A stretch of DNA of 64,000 nt. Source: Microbispora hainanensis. GTDB taxonomy: Bacteria > Actinomycetota > Actinomycetes > Streptosporangiales > Streptosporangiaceae. Made by a program: the position numbers and the translations under genes. The DNA is taken from assembly GCF_036186745.1 (NCBI RefSeq), contig NZ_CP108086.1, positions 6,510,001 through 6,574,000 of the forward strand. The letters run 5' to 3'. Positions 47,355-54,926 of this stretch are shown one piece after another (within the stretch, counting starts at the first letter, position 1; the number at the start of each line of letters is the position of its first letter). Below the pieces are notes generated by a model. It ran no database searches. It saw nothing but the letters and a program-made list of their open reading frames with translations, and was not told the DNA's origin.

Positions 47355-48431
47355 ATGTCCGCACTACTCGCCATCGGGACTCGCAAAGGATTGTTCCTCG
47401 CCCGCTCCTCCGACGGCGGCTCGTTCGAGGTCGAGCCCGTGCGGTTCTCCACCATCGGGGTCCACTCGGTCGCGATCGACACCCGCGGCGGCACCCCTCG
47501 GCTCCTCGCCGGGATCGAGTACGGCCACTTCGGCCCGTCGGTGATGTGGTCCGACGATCTCGGCGAGACCTGGGAGGAGGCGACCTCCCCGCCGGTCGCC
47601 TTCCCCGAGCGCACTGGTGCCGCGCTGGCGCGGGTGTGGCAGCTCCAGCCGTCGCCGTCCGAGCCGGACGTGGTCTGGGCGGGCGCCGAGCCCGCCGCGC
47701 TGTTCCGGTCGGAGGACCGCGGGGCCACCTACACCATGGTCGACGGCCTGTGGGACCACCCCACCCGGTCCCAGTGGCAGCCCGGCGGCGGTGGCCTGTG
47801 CCTCCACACGGTGATCCCCCACCCCTCCGACCCGCGGCGCATCGCGGTCGCCGCCTCCGCCGTGGGGTTCTTCCGCAGCGACGACGCGGGGGCCACCTGG
47901 CGGCCGTCCAACAAGAACATCCGCGCGCCCTTCCTGCCTGAGGGCGCGCAGTATCCCGAGTTCGGGCAGTGCGTGCACAAGGTCGCCCAGCATCCCTCGG
48001 TGCCCGACCGGCTCTACCTGCAGCACCACTTCGGGGTCTACCGGTCCGACGACTTCGGCGACTCCTGGACCGAGATCGGGTCGGGCCTGCCCTCCGACTT
48101 CGGGTTCCCGATCGCGGTCGACCCGGACGACCCGGACCGGCTCTACGTCTTCCCGCTGCACGGCGACGTCGACCGGACGCCGCTCGATCACCGCTACCAG
48201 GTGTTCCGCAGCGACGACGCGGGGGCCACCTGGCAGGGCTTCTCGGCGGGGCTGCCCGAGGGCCCGGTGCACTCCTCGGTGCTCAGGGACGCGATGTCCG
48301 CCGGGCCTGCCGGGGTGTTCTTCGGCACCCGGGACGGCGAGGTGTACGGCTCGGCCGACGCGGGCGAGACCTGGTCGCTGATCGCCCGTCACCTGCCCGA
48401 CGTCCTGTGCGTACGGGCGGCCGTCCTCTGA
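47355..48431 (+). CDS. BNR/sortilin-like beta-propeller protein
   Basis: A 358-residue soluble protein with repeated Asp-box motifs of the S-x-D-x-G-x-T-W type (SDDLGETWEE, SEDRGATYTM, SDDAGATWRP, SDDFGDSWTE, SDDAGATWQG, SADAGETWSL), about one per 45-60 residues, which indicates a WD40/YVTN-like exo-alpha-sialidase or sortilin/VPS10-type propeller. No signal peptide, so cytoplasmic. No sialidase catalytic Arg triad can be discerned; binding or glycosidase roles are both possible. GGGAGG precedes the ATG. It is monocistronic and ends at a strong terminator. Confidence 0.88.
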   Translation: MSALLAIGTRKGLFLARSSDGGSFEVEPVRFSTIGVHSVAIDTRGGTPRLLAGIEYGHFGPSVMWSDDLGETWEEATSPPVAFPERTGAALARVWQLQPSPSEPDVVWAGAEPAALFRSEDRGATYTMVDGLWDHPTRSQWQPGGGGLCLHTVIPHPSDPRRIAVAASAVGFFRSDDAGATWRPSNKNIRAPFLPEGAQYPEFGQCVHKVAQHPSVPDRLYLQHHFGVYRSDDFGDSWTEIGSGLPSDFGFPIAVDPDDPDRLYVFPLHGDVDRTPLDHRYQVFRSDDAGATWQGFSAGLPEGPVHSSVLRDAMSAGPAGVFFGTRDGEVYGSADAGETWSLIARHLPDVLCVRAAVL

Positions 48432-48440
48432 CCGCACCAT

Positions 48441-48475
48441 CGCCCCGCGGCGCCCTTCGGGGCGGCCGCGGGGCG
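48441..48475. terminator. Strong terminator between the BNR gene and thyX
   Basis: CGCCCCGCGG and CCGCGGGGCG stems enclose CGCCC-TTCG-GGGCG with one bulged G, a UUCG-tetraloop hairpin serving both convergent genes. Confidence 0.85.
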
Positions 48476-48559
48476 AACACGCGCGCGGCCGCCCGCGGCC
48501 TCGGCGCCTTCCGGCGGCTCACGCTCCGGCGGCTCCCCGGCGGGCCGGACTTCGGCGGT

Positions 48560-49342
48560 TCAGACCTTCCGGTAGCCGGGCACCCAGGCGCCGTCCTCGA
48601 CGACGTAGTCGCCGAACAGGGCCGGGGCCTCCTCCCGCATGATCTCCCCGATGCGGTTGAAGACGAGGCGGATCTCCTCCTCGGCCCCGGCGGCCGTACG
48701 GGCCTCGATCGTGTGCCGCAGGGTGCGCACGTTGGCCGTCCAGACCAGGCCGGTCGCGACGCCCTCGGGGGCGAAGCGGCGCATGAACGAGGTGCGGTGC
48801 TTCTTCTCGGGGAAGGGCACGCCGTCCTCGTCCAGCCCGAAGTGGGCCGCCATCCACTTCTGGAACTCCTCCATGCGGTCGAGCATCTCGGTCGCCCGCT
48901 TCATCAGCTCGGCGTCCTCGCGCGCCCACTCGGGGATCCAGAACGGGATGTCGCTCAGCCGGACGTAGCGCAGCGACTCCTGCGAGATCGCCACCCCGGG
49001 CCGGTGCCGTACGAGCTCGTGCGTGAGCACCCGCGAGACGTTGTGCAGCACGAAGCTGAAGCTGAGGTGTTCGAGCACGCTGCCGTGCGCGCTGGCCAGG
49101 ATGTTGCGCAGGTACGCGTCCTGGTCCTGCCGGATCCGGGTCACATTGGGGTTCAGGCCCGGCTCGAACGAGCGATAGCACAGCCGCCCGGCGAACTCCG
49201 CCAGGTTCTGGGCGTCGAACTCGCCCCGCTCCAGCCGATCAAGCCAGCTCTCCCCGCCGATCTCGTGCAGATAGCGGGCCAGCTCGTCGTAGTCGATAGA
49301 CGGTTTGGCGACGAGGAAGACCTCGGGCTCGACGCTGCGCAT
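48560..49342 (-). CDS. thyX: Flavin-dependent thymidylate synthase
   Basis: A 260-residue FAD enzyme methylating dUMP with methylene-tetrahydrofolate. The ThyX motif RHR-x8-S is present as RHRPGVAISQESLRY, preceded by HGSVLEHLSFSFVLHNVSRV and followed by a helical insertion and RTLRHTIEARTAAGAEEEIR near the C-terminus, which carries the dUMP-binding Arg residues. The sequence belongs to the longer ThyX group with an internal DIPFWIP segment, distinct from the mycobacterial form. The ATG is preceded by GGGG only. It is monocistronic between two terminators. Confidence 0.94.
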   Translation of the reverse strand: MRSVEPEVFLVAKPSIDYDELARYLHEIGGESWLDRLERGEFDAQNLAEFAGRLCYRSFEPGLNPNVTRIRQDQDAYLRNILASAHGSVLEHLSFSFVLHNVSRVLTHELVRHRPGVAISQESLRYVRLSDIPFWIPEWAREDAELMKRATEMLDRMEEFQKWMAAHFGLDEDGVPFPEKKHRTSFMRRFAPEGVATGLVWTANVRTLRHTIEARTAAGAEEEIRLVFNRIGEIMREEAPALFGDYVVEDGAWVPGYRKV

Positions 49343-49430
49343 TCACATTCCCCGTGAAGTGGTTGCCGATGGATGACCGTCCAAGCAAACCAGCTCGGGC
49401 CCACGATCGCGACCCGGCCCCCTCCCCCCG

Positions 49431-49455
49431 GACCCCCGGCAGAGGTCCGGGGGTC
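49431..49455 (-). terminator. Hairpin terminator after the ABC permease gene
   Basis: GACCCCCGG-N7-CCGGGGGTC, 21 bp beyond the permease stop codon. Confidence 0.7.
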
Positions 49456-49475
49456 GGCCCCCGGGTGTCAGCGCC

Positions 49476-50255
49476 TCAGGTGATGTCGCGGCGGACCGTG
49501 GTGGCTGTGGCGACGGCGGCGAACAGCAGGCCATAACCGACCAGGACGATGGCGCCCGCCCAGGCGGGCAGCCATTCCGGCCTGCCCAGGCCGGTGTCCA
49601 CGTCGATGCTCATCAGCGCCTGCGCGGCCCCGCCCGGCAGCCACTTGCCCACCGAGTGCAGGGCCGGGATGCCGGTGAAAATGCCTTCGATCACATACGC
49701 CCAGACGACCGCGGCGACGATGCCGGCGATCTGGTTGCGGACGAGCGCCCCCAGCCCGATGCCGAACACCGCGTACAGCGCGAGCGTCACGAGGACGCCG
49801 AGACTGATCTGCGGGATGCGCGAGGCGGACAGGGAGAACTCGCCCCCGGACAGCGTCACGGCCGGGATCACCGTGACCGCCTGGAAGACCAGCACGGCCA
49901 CCGCGAACAACGCGCCCACGACCAGCCCGGCCACCACCTTGGCGGCGATCACCAGGCCCCGCCGCGGGGTGGTGAGAAAGGTGCCGGTGATCGTCTGGTA
50001 GCGATATTCGGAGGTCATCATGACGACGCCCAGGATCATCACGAAAATCCCGCCGCTGGACGCGCTCGACCAGGCGATCTCGGCCCACTCCGCGGTGTCC
50101 CGCGCGGGCAGCGCGCTGCCGTTCTGGTCCACCCCCGCGAACGCGATGAGGAAGGCGATGCCCACCCCGACCAGCACCAGCATGACGAGCAGCATGATCC
50201 ACCACAGTCTCGTGGTGAACAGCTTGCGCAGCTCCGCCTTGACGAGCCCGCTCAT
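49476..50255 (-). CDS. ABC-2 type transporter permease
   Basis: A 259-residue membrane protein with six helices: LWWIMLLVMLVLVGVGIAFL near the N-terminus, IFVMILGVVMMTSEY, AKVVAGLVVGALFAVAVLVF, ISLGVLVTLALYAVFGIGLG, IAGIVAAVVWAYVIEGIFT and AGAIVLVGYGLLFAAVAT. The first large extracytoplasmic loop and the EYRYQTITGTFLTTPRR cytoplasmic coupling segment are typical of actinobacterial ABC-2 exporters. Its ATG overlaps the ATPase stop (ATGA). Substrate unknown; antibiotic or lipid export is usual for the class. Confidence 0.92.
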   Translation of the reverse strand: MSGLVKAELRKLFTTRLWWIMLLVMLVLVGVGIAFLIAFAGVDQNGSALPARDTAEWAEIAWSSASSGGIFVMILGVVMMTSEYRYQTITGTFLTTPRRGLVIAAKVVAGLVVGALFAVAVLVFQAVTVIPAVTLSGGEFSLSASRIPQISLGVLVTLALYAVFGIGLGALVRNQIAGIVAAVVWAYVIEGIFTGIPALHSVGKWLPGGAAQALMSIDVDTGLGRPEWLPAWAGAIVLVGYGLLFAAVATATTVRRDIT

Positions 50256-51142
50256 CGCCCCTCCGTCAGATCGAGGAAGACCTTGTGCAGACCGGACCGC
50301 TCCTGTGCCACCTCGGTGAGCACGACGCGCCGATCCAGAGCGACCCGGCCGACGGCCTCCGGGTCCAGCCCGCGCACGCGCAGCAGGCCGTCCTCGACGT
50401 GTTCGACCACGCCGCCCGCCGCTTCGAGCGCGGGGGCGAGCTCGGCGGCCTGGGCGGCACGCACCCGTACGGCGTCCGCGCCGTCGCTGGTGAGCTCGGC
50501 CAGGCTGCCCTGGCGCACCAGGCGGCCCCTGGCGATGATCACCACGTTGTCGACCGTCTGCTCGACCTCGGCCAGGACGTGGCTGGAGAGGAGCACCGCC
50601 GCTCCCTGGTCGTGGGCGAGGTGGCGCAGGAACCCGCGCAGCCACTCGATGCCCGCCGGGTCGAGGCCGTTGGCGGGTTCGTCGAGGATGTACACCCGGG
50701 GCCGGCCGAGCAGGGCGGAGGCGAGCGCGAGCCGCTGCCGCATGCCCAGCGAGAAGCCGCTCACGCGCTTTCCGGCGGCGTCCGCGAGACCGACCTGTTC
50801 CAGCGCCTCGTCCGCACGGGCGTCGGGCAGCCCGGCGGCCGTGCACAGGACGCGCAGGTGGTTACGGGCGGTGCGGCCGGGATGGAAGCTCGTGGCCTCC
50901 AGTACGGCGCCGATTTCGGCCACCGGATTGGCGAGCGTGACATAACGCTCGCCGTTCACGAGCGCCTCGCCGGAATCGGGCGTGACGAGGCCGAGCAGGC
51001 AACGGAGCGTGGTCGTCTTGCCGGCTCCGTTCGGGCCGAGATATCCGGTAACGGATCCGGCCTCCACGCTGAACGAAACGCCGTCCACGGCCTTGACCGG
51101 CCCGAACGACTTCACCAGATTTCTGATCTCAATGGCAGCCAT
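50252..51142 (-). CDS. ABC transporter ATP-binding protein
   Basis: A 296-residue ATPase of the DrrA/CcmA type: Walker A GYLGPNGAGKTTTL, Q-loop region, signature SGFSLGMRQRLALASALL, Walker B VYILDEPANGLDPAG, H-loop SSH and a C-terminal regulatory segment with RVRAAQAAELAPALEAAGGV. The unit with the overlapping permease gene forms a complete half-exporter pair. An imperfect 12-bp inverted repeat lies 30 bp upstream of the ATG, either the amidohydrolase terminator or an operator. Confidence 0.95.
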   Translation of the reverse strand: MAAIEIRNLVKSFGPVKAVDGVSFSVEAGSVTGYLGPNGAGKTTTLRCLLGLVTPDSGEALVNGERYVTLANPVAEIGAVLEATSFHPGRTARNHLRVLCTAAGLPDARADEALEQVGLADAAGKRVSGFSLGMRQRLALASALLGRPRVYILDEPANGLDPAGIEWLRGFLRHLAHDQGAAVLLSSHVLAEVEQTVDNVVIIARGRLVRQGSLAELTSDGADAVRVRAAQAAELAPALEAAGGVVEHVEDGLLRVRGLDPEAVGRVALDRRVVLTEVAQERSGLHKVFLDLTEGR

Positions 51143-51171
51143 CGGGCGCGATTATTCCGCGCAACAGATCG

Positions 51172-51201
51172 GAAATCATCCTCACAAAGGAGGATCGTTT
51201 C
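51172..51201 (-). terminator. Imperfect inverted repeat between the amidohydrolase and ABC genes
   Basis: On the plus strand GAAATCATCCTC-N6-GAGGATCGTTTC, with 10 of 12 positions complementary. It could terminate the amidohydrolase transcript or be an operator for the ABC genes. Confidence 0.45.
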
Positions 51202-51223
51202 GGCTGGGATGAAATCATCAATT

Positions 51224-52450
51224 TCAGAGGCGATAAACCCGGCGCGCGTTTCCAGAGCCGATCATGTGGGCGATCCGGGCGGCGTCGGCCACGCTCCACT
51301 CGCCCTCGGCGATGCGGTCGGCGAGCACGCGGGCCAGGCCGCGGCGATGGCAGAGCGCGGCCAGGAAACACAGCTCGGCGGCGCCGTGGCAGCCGGAGCC
51401 GTACATCTGCTTGTGGAACGGCGCGAGTTCGAGCAGCTCGCGCAGCACCTGGGCGGAGCCGGCGGCGGTGTGGGCGACGGCGGGCCCGGCGTCCACGTAC
51501 ACGTGCGGGAAGGCGCCCGCCAGGTACGCCGCCTGGCGGTGATAGGGGTAGCAGTGCAGCAGGACGACGGGCACCCCGAGCGGGGCGAGGGCGCGGACGA
51601 AGCCGGTCAGCAGCGCGGGGTCGGCCCGGTGGCCGATCCCGACGCCGGACGGGCCGCCGCCGGACAGCCCCCAGCCCGACATGCTCAGGCCCGACAGGCC
51701 CCAGCCGGACAGGCCGCAGTGGAACTGCACCGGCAGGCCCCGCTCCCTTGCCACGTCGACCGCCGCCCAGAGCAGGTGCCGTACGAGGACGGGGTCGTCC
51801 AGCCGCGACTTGGGGTCGGCGAGCCTGCGGCCGGCCGCCGCGATCACGCTGCCGCGCGAGGGCCGGGAGGGATCGAAGCCGAGGCCGCAGTGGTGCGCCG
51901 CGACCGACTTGAGCGCGGTGGCGCGGGCCGCGCGGGCGGCGAGCTCGTCCCGCAGCAGCCCGGCGTAGTCGGCCGCCGGAAGCCCGGCCTCGGCGACGTC
52001 CTGCTCGACCTGTTCGAGCCGCACGATCTCGTCGGCGGCGGCCGAGCCGAGACGCCCCATCTCGGCGGGTGAGAGCAGCCCGGGGACGTCGAGCCCGGTG
52101 TCGACCAGGAAGGCCGACACCCCGGCACCGCGCAGCAGCCGCCGGTTGACCTCGGCCGCGCCGAGCTCGGCGCGGCGCGACAGGTAGACGGTGGCCGATG
52201 CGTGCGGTTCCAGGCCGAGGACCGGCGCGCACCAGCGGCGGATGGCGGCGCCTGCCGGGGTGTCGAAGTGGGTGGTGCCCGGGGGTGCGGGCGTGCCGCC
52301 CTCGCCGATGAGCTGCTCGAATCCCGACCTGGTGGTGTCGTCGCGGCGCACGCCGCAGCAGTGCTGGTCGACCATGGGCGCGAGCAGGGCGGCGCGCACC
52401 GCGTCGGGAAGGGGCATGGGCAGCATGTCGTGTGATCTCGGCTCCGGCAC
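51224..52450 (-). CDS. Amidohydrolase family protein (amidohydro-rel/FluG-like TIM barrel) with an internal pentapeptide repeat
   Basis: A 408-residue metal-dependent hydrolase-like protein: MVDQHCCGV near the start, AAHHCGLGFDPSRPSRGSV, LPVQFHCG, VVLLHCYPYHRQAAYLAGA, FPHVYVDAGPAVAH and the catalytic-Asp-like MYGSGCHGAAELCF. It resembles the amidohydrolase domain of FluG/nodulin-type proteins. Directly after LPVQFHCG there is a Gly-Leu-Ser-Gly-Trp-type insertion coded by a 15-bp repeat where relatives have a short loop. GTG 52450 lies 8 nt after TAGAGT, suggesting a leaderless start; ATG 52426 is an alternative. Substrate unknown. Confidence 0.82.
   Translation of the reverse strand: MPEPRSHDMLPMPLPDAVRAALLAPMVDQHCCGVRRDDTTRSGFEQLIGEGGTPAPPGTTHFDTPAGAAIRRWCAPVLGLEPHASATVYLSRRAELGAAEVNRRLLRGAGVSAFLVDTGLDVPGLLSPAEMGRLGSAAADEIVRLEQVEQDVAEAGLPAADYAGLLRDELAARAARATALKSVAAHHCGLGFDPSRPSRGSVIAAAGRRLADPKSRLDDPVLVRHLLWAAVDVARERGLPVQFHCGLSGWGLSGLSMSGWGLSGGGPSGVGIGHRADPALLTGFVRALAPLGVPVVLLHCYPYHRQAAYLAGAFPHVYVDAGPAVAHTAAGSAQVLRELLELAPFHKQMYGSGCHGAAELCFLAALCHRRGLARVLADRIAEGEWSVADAARIAHMIGSGNARRVYRL
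51652..51711 (-). repeat. 15-bp minisatellite inside the amidohydrolase gene
   Basis: Four clear tandem units of the type GGCCCCAGCCSGACA (plus strand), in frame, coding GLSGW/GLSGL/SMSGW/GGPSG-type pentapeptides. Confidence 0.9.
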
Positions 52451-52508
52451 GGCAGTGGACTCTACGGCTCCCCCGCCGCGCCGGCGCCGCCCTAAACGGC
52501 CCCTTTAC

Positions 52509-54644
52509 TCAGCCATGACGCGCGCAAAGCCGCAGGACGTTGGCGATGATCCGCGCCCCGGCGCCGCCCTGCGTGGTCAGGATCGACTCGGGGTGGAACT
52601 GCACGCCGAAGCGCAGGTTGTCGGTGTCCTCGATCGCCATGGCCGCGCCGTCCGGCGTGAACGCGGTGACCCGGAAGCCCTTGACCCCCGGCTCCTTGGC
52701 GTGCACGGAGTGGTAGCGGGCCGCGACGAACTCGTCGGGCAGCCCGTCGAGCAGCGCGCTGTCGCCCTCGCGGCGGACCCGGCCGCGCTTGCCGTGCTCC
52801 GGGTAGGGCAGCAGTTCGAGTGTGCCGCCCGCCTGCTCGACCATGGCCTGCAGGCCCAGGCACACCCCGAACACCGGCAGGTTCCGGGCGTACAGCGCCT
52901 CGATGAGCGCCGAGCAGCCGAAGTCGGACGGCCAGCCCGGGCCGGGCGACAGCACGACGAGCGTGGGCGCGATCTCGTCGAGCTTGTCCAGCGGGAACCC
53001 GTGCCGCAGGGTGACCACCGACGCGCCCTGCTGGCGGAAGTAGTCGGCGAGCGTGTTGACGAAGGAGTCCTCGTGGTCCACCAGCAGCACGCGGTGGCCC
53101 TCGCCCGGCAGGTCGGCCCGGGGCTCCGCCTTCGCCGCCTCCTTGGGCCGGGCGGCCGCGGCGAGCGCGCCGAGCAGGGCGCTGGCCTTGAGCTCGGTCT
53201 CCCGCTCCTCGGCCTCGGGGTCGGAGTCGTACAGCAGCGTGGCCCCGGCGCGCACGGTGGCGACGCCGTCGCGGATCTGCGCGGTGCGCAGGGTCAGGCC
53301 GGTGTTCATCGAGCCGTCGAAGCCGATGAAGCCGACCGCGCCGCCATACCAGCGCCGGGTGGTCTCCTCGTGGTCCTCGATGAACTGCATGGCCCACGTC
53401 TTGGGGGCGCCGGTGACGGTGACGGCCCACATGTGGGTGAGGAACGCGTCGAGGGCGTCGAACTCGGGACGCAGGCGGCCCTCGATGTGGTCGACGGTGT
53501 GGATCAGCCGGGAGTACATCTCGATCTGGCGGCGGCCGATCACCCGGACGCTGCCCGGCACGCAGATCCGCGACTTGTCGTTGCGGTCCACGTCGGTGCA
53601 CATGGTCAGCTCCGACTCCTCCTTCACGCTGGACAGGAGGGTGCGGATCGCCTCGGCGTCCTCCACGGGGTTGGCCCCGCGGGCGATGGTGCCGGAGATC
53701 GGGCAGGTCTCGACGCGGTCGCCGGTCACCCGCACGTACATCTCGGGCGAGGCGCCGACCAGGTGCTCGCCGTCGCCGAGGTTGAGCAGGAACTCGTACG
53801 GCGCGGGGTTCTCGGTGCGCAGCGAGCGGTAGAACGCGGACGGGTCGGCGCAGGCGCCGTGGAAGACCTGGCCGGGGACGACCTCGAACAGGTCGCCGCG
53901 CTGGAACTTCTCCTTGGCCTTGGCGACGACCTCGGCGTAGGTCCCCCGCACCGGGTTCGGCGGGATCTCGCGGGGCGCGACCAGCGGGACGGCCTCACCG
54001 GTGCGCTCCAGGCCGCTGGTGGAGACGCCGTCGACGGTGAACTCGTAGCAGTGCTCCACGCTGGTCTCGCGGACGCGGTCGATCACGACGAGCCGGTCGG
54101 GCAGGTGCAGCACCAGGTCGCGCTGGTCGCCGGGGCGGGTCAGCCGATAGCGGATGGGCTCGAACTGGAAGGCCAGGTCGTAGCCGAAGGCGCCGTACAG
54201 GCCGAGGTGGGGGTCGTCGGACCGGAAGGCCGCGATGATCTCGCGGATGGCGGTGAACACGGTGGGCCTGCGGCTGCGCATCTCCTCGGGCAGCAGGTCC
54301 TCCGACTCGGGGACGTGCACCTCGATGAAGCCGTGGGCCGGCTCGGACACCGGCTTGCCCGCCGCCAGCAGGCAGGAGGCGACCACCGGCAGCACGACCT
54401 GCCCGCGCTCGTTGAGCGCTCGGGCGGAGATGCGCCGCCCCCGCGCCACGATCTCAAGGCAGGGATCGACGTAGCCGAACGCCCACCTGCTATAGCGGCC
54501 CGGGTAGTCCATGCCGGACGAGAAGGCCCCGCCGCGCCGCTCCCCCAGCGACGTGACGATCTCCTCCAGCGCCTCCTCGGGCACATCGCGCACCCGGCGC
54601 TCGACCGCGATGCCGCCGGCCGTGGTATATCCGCTGATCTCCAC
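52509..54644 (-). CDS. trpEG: Anthranilate synthase, fused TrpE-TrpG
   Basis: A 711-residue bifunctional enzyme making anthranilate from chorismate and glutamine. The N-terminal chorismate-binding part shows DLFEVVPGQVFHGA, GASPEMYVRVTGDRVETCPI, SGTIARGANPVEDAEAI, MCTDVDRNDKSRICVPGSV and HMWAVTVTGAPKTWAMQFIE; the C-terminal glutaminase (from about residue 515) has LLVDHEDSFVNTLADYFR, LSPGPGWPSDF, nucleophile Cys in VFGVCLGLQAM and GVQFHPESIL. Fused TrpEG is known from several actinobacteria and rhizobia. GTG 54644 is used, with AAGGGG upstream. A Trp-Trp leader peptide and hairpin precede it, so it is probably attenuation-controlled. Confidence 0.95.
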   Translation of the reverse strand: MEISGYTTAGGIAVERRVRDVPEEALEEIVTSLGERRGGAFSSGMDYPGRYSRWAFGYVDPCLEIVARGRRISARALNERGQVVLPVVASCLLAAGKPVSEPAHGFIEVHVPESEDLLPEEMRSRRPTVFTAIREIIAAFRSDDPHLGLYGAFGYDLAFQFEPIRYRLTRPGDQRDLVLHLPDRLVVIDRVRETSVEHCYEFTVDGVSTSGLERTGEAVPLVAPREIPPNPVRGTYAEVVAKAKEKFQRGDLFEVVPGQVFHGACADPSAFYRSLRTENPAPYEFLLNLGDGEHLVGASPEMYVRVTGDRVETCPISGTIARGANPVEDAEAIRTLLSSVKEESELTMCTDVDRNDKSRICVPGSVRVIGRRQIEMYSRLIHTVDHIEGRLRPEFDALDAFLTHMWAVTVTGAPKTWAMQFIEDHEETTRRWYGGAVGFIGFDGSMNTGLTLRTAQIRDGVATVRAGATLLYDSDPEAEERETELKASALLGALAAAARPKEAAKAEPRADLPGEGHRVLLVDHEDSFVNTLADYFRQQGASVVTLRHGFPLDKLDEIAPTLVVLSPGPGWPSDFGCSALIEALYARNLPVFGVCLGLQAMVEQAGGTLELLPYPEHGKRGRVRREGDSALLDGLPDEFVAARYHSVHAKEPGVKGFRVTAFTPDGAAMAIEDTDNLRFGVQFHPESILTTQGGAGARIIANVLRLCARHG

Positions 54645-54689
54645 TGTCCACGCCCCTTTTTTCGTATGCCCCGGGGCGGACATACAGAA

Positions 54690-54711
54690 GGCCGCCACTC
54701 ACGGGGCGGCC
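54690..54711 (-). terminator. Attenuator-type hairpin in the trpEG leader
   Basis: GGCCGCC-N8-GGCGGCC followed on the transcript by TTCTGTATG, located between the leader peptide and trpEG. Confidence 0.65.
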
Positions 54712-54745
54712 GGTCAATTCGACGCGAATGCGAAAACGCCGCCTG

Positions 54746-54784
54746 TCAGCGGCGCCACCACTGCGAGGGTGCTTGAGTTCGCAT
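54746..54784 (-). CDS. trpL: trp leader peptide (12 aa with Trp-Trp)
   Basis: The ORF encodes MRTQAPSQWWRR and stops 101 nt before the trpEG GTG. Two adjacent Trp codons in a 12-codon ORF upstream of a terminator-like hairpin are the classic Trp attenuator layout, described for trpE(G) genes in Streptomyces. The ATG lacks a Shine-Dalgarno (CTTGGCCCATG) and follows TACCCT by 6-7 nt, so leaderless translation is likely. Confidence 0.85.
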   Translation of the reverse strand: MRTQAPSQWWRR

Positions 54785-54926
54785 GGGCCAAGGGTAGCGG
54801 CGGGAAGCGCGATCATGCAACGCGGCGCGACTGGAACGGCGAATGGCGGATAGATATTCTGTTACTGGTGGGGAAACCTCACTCTCGGCGTGGGTCGATC
54901 GGCCCGACGCCGGGGAAGGAGGGGGC

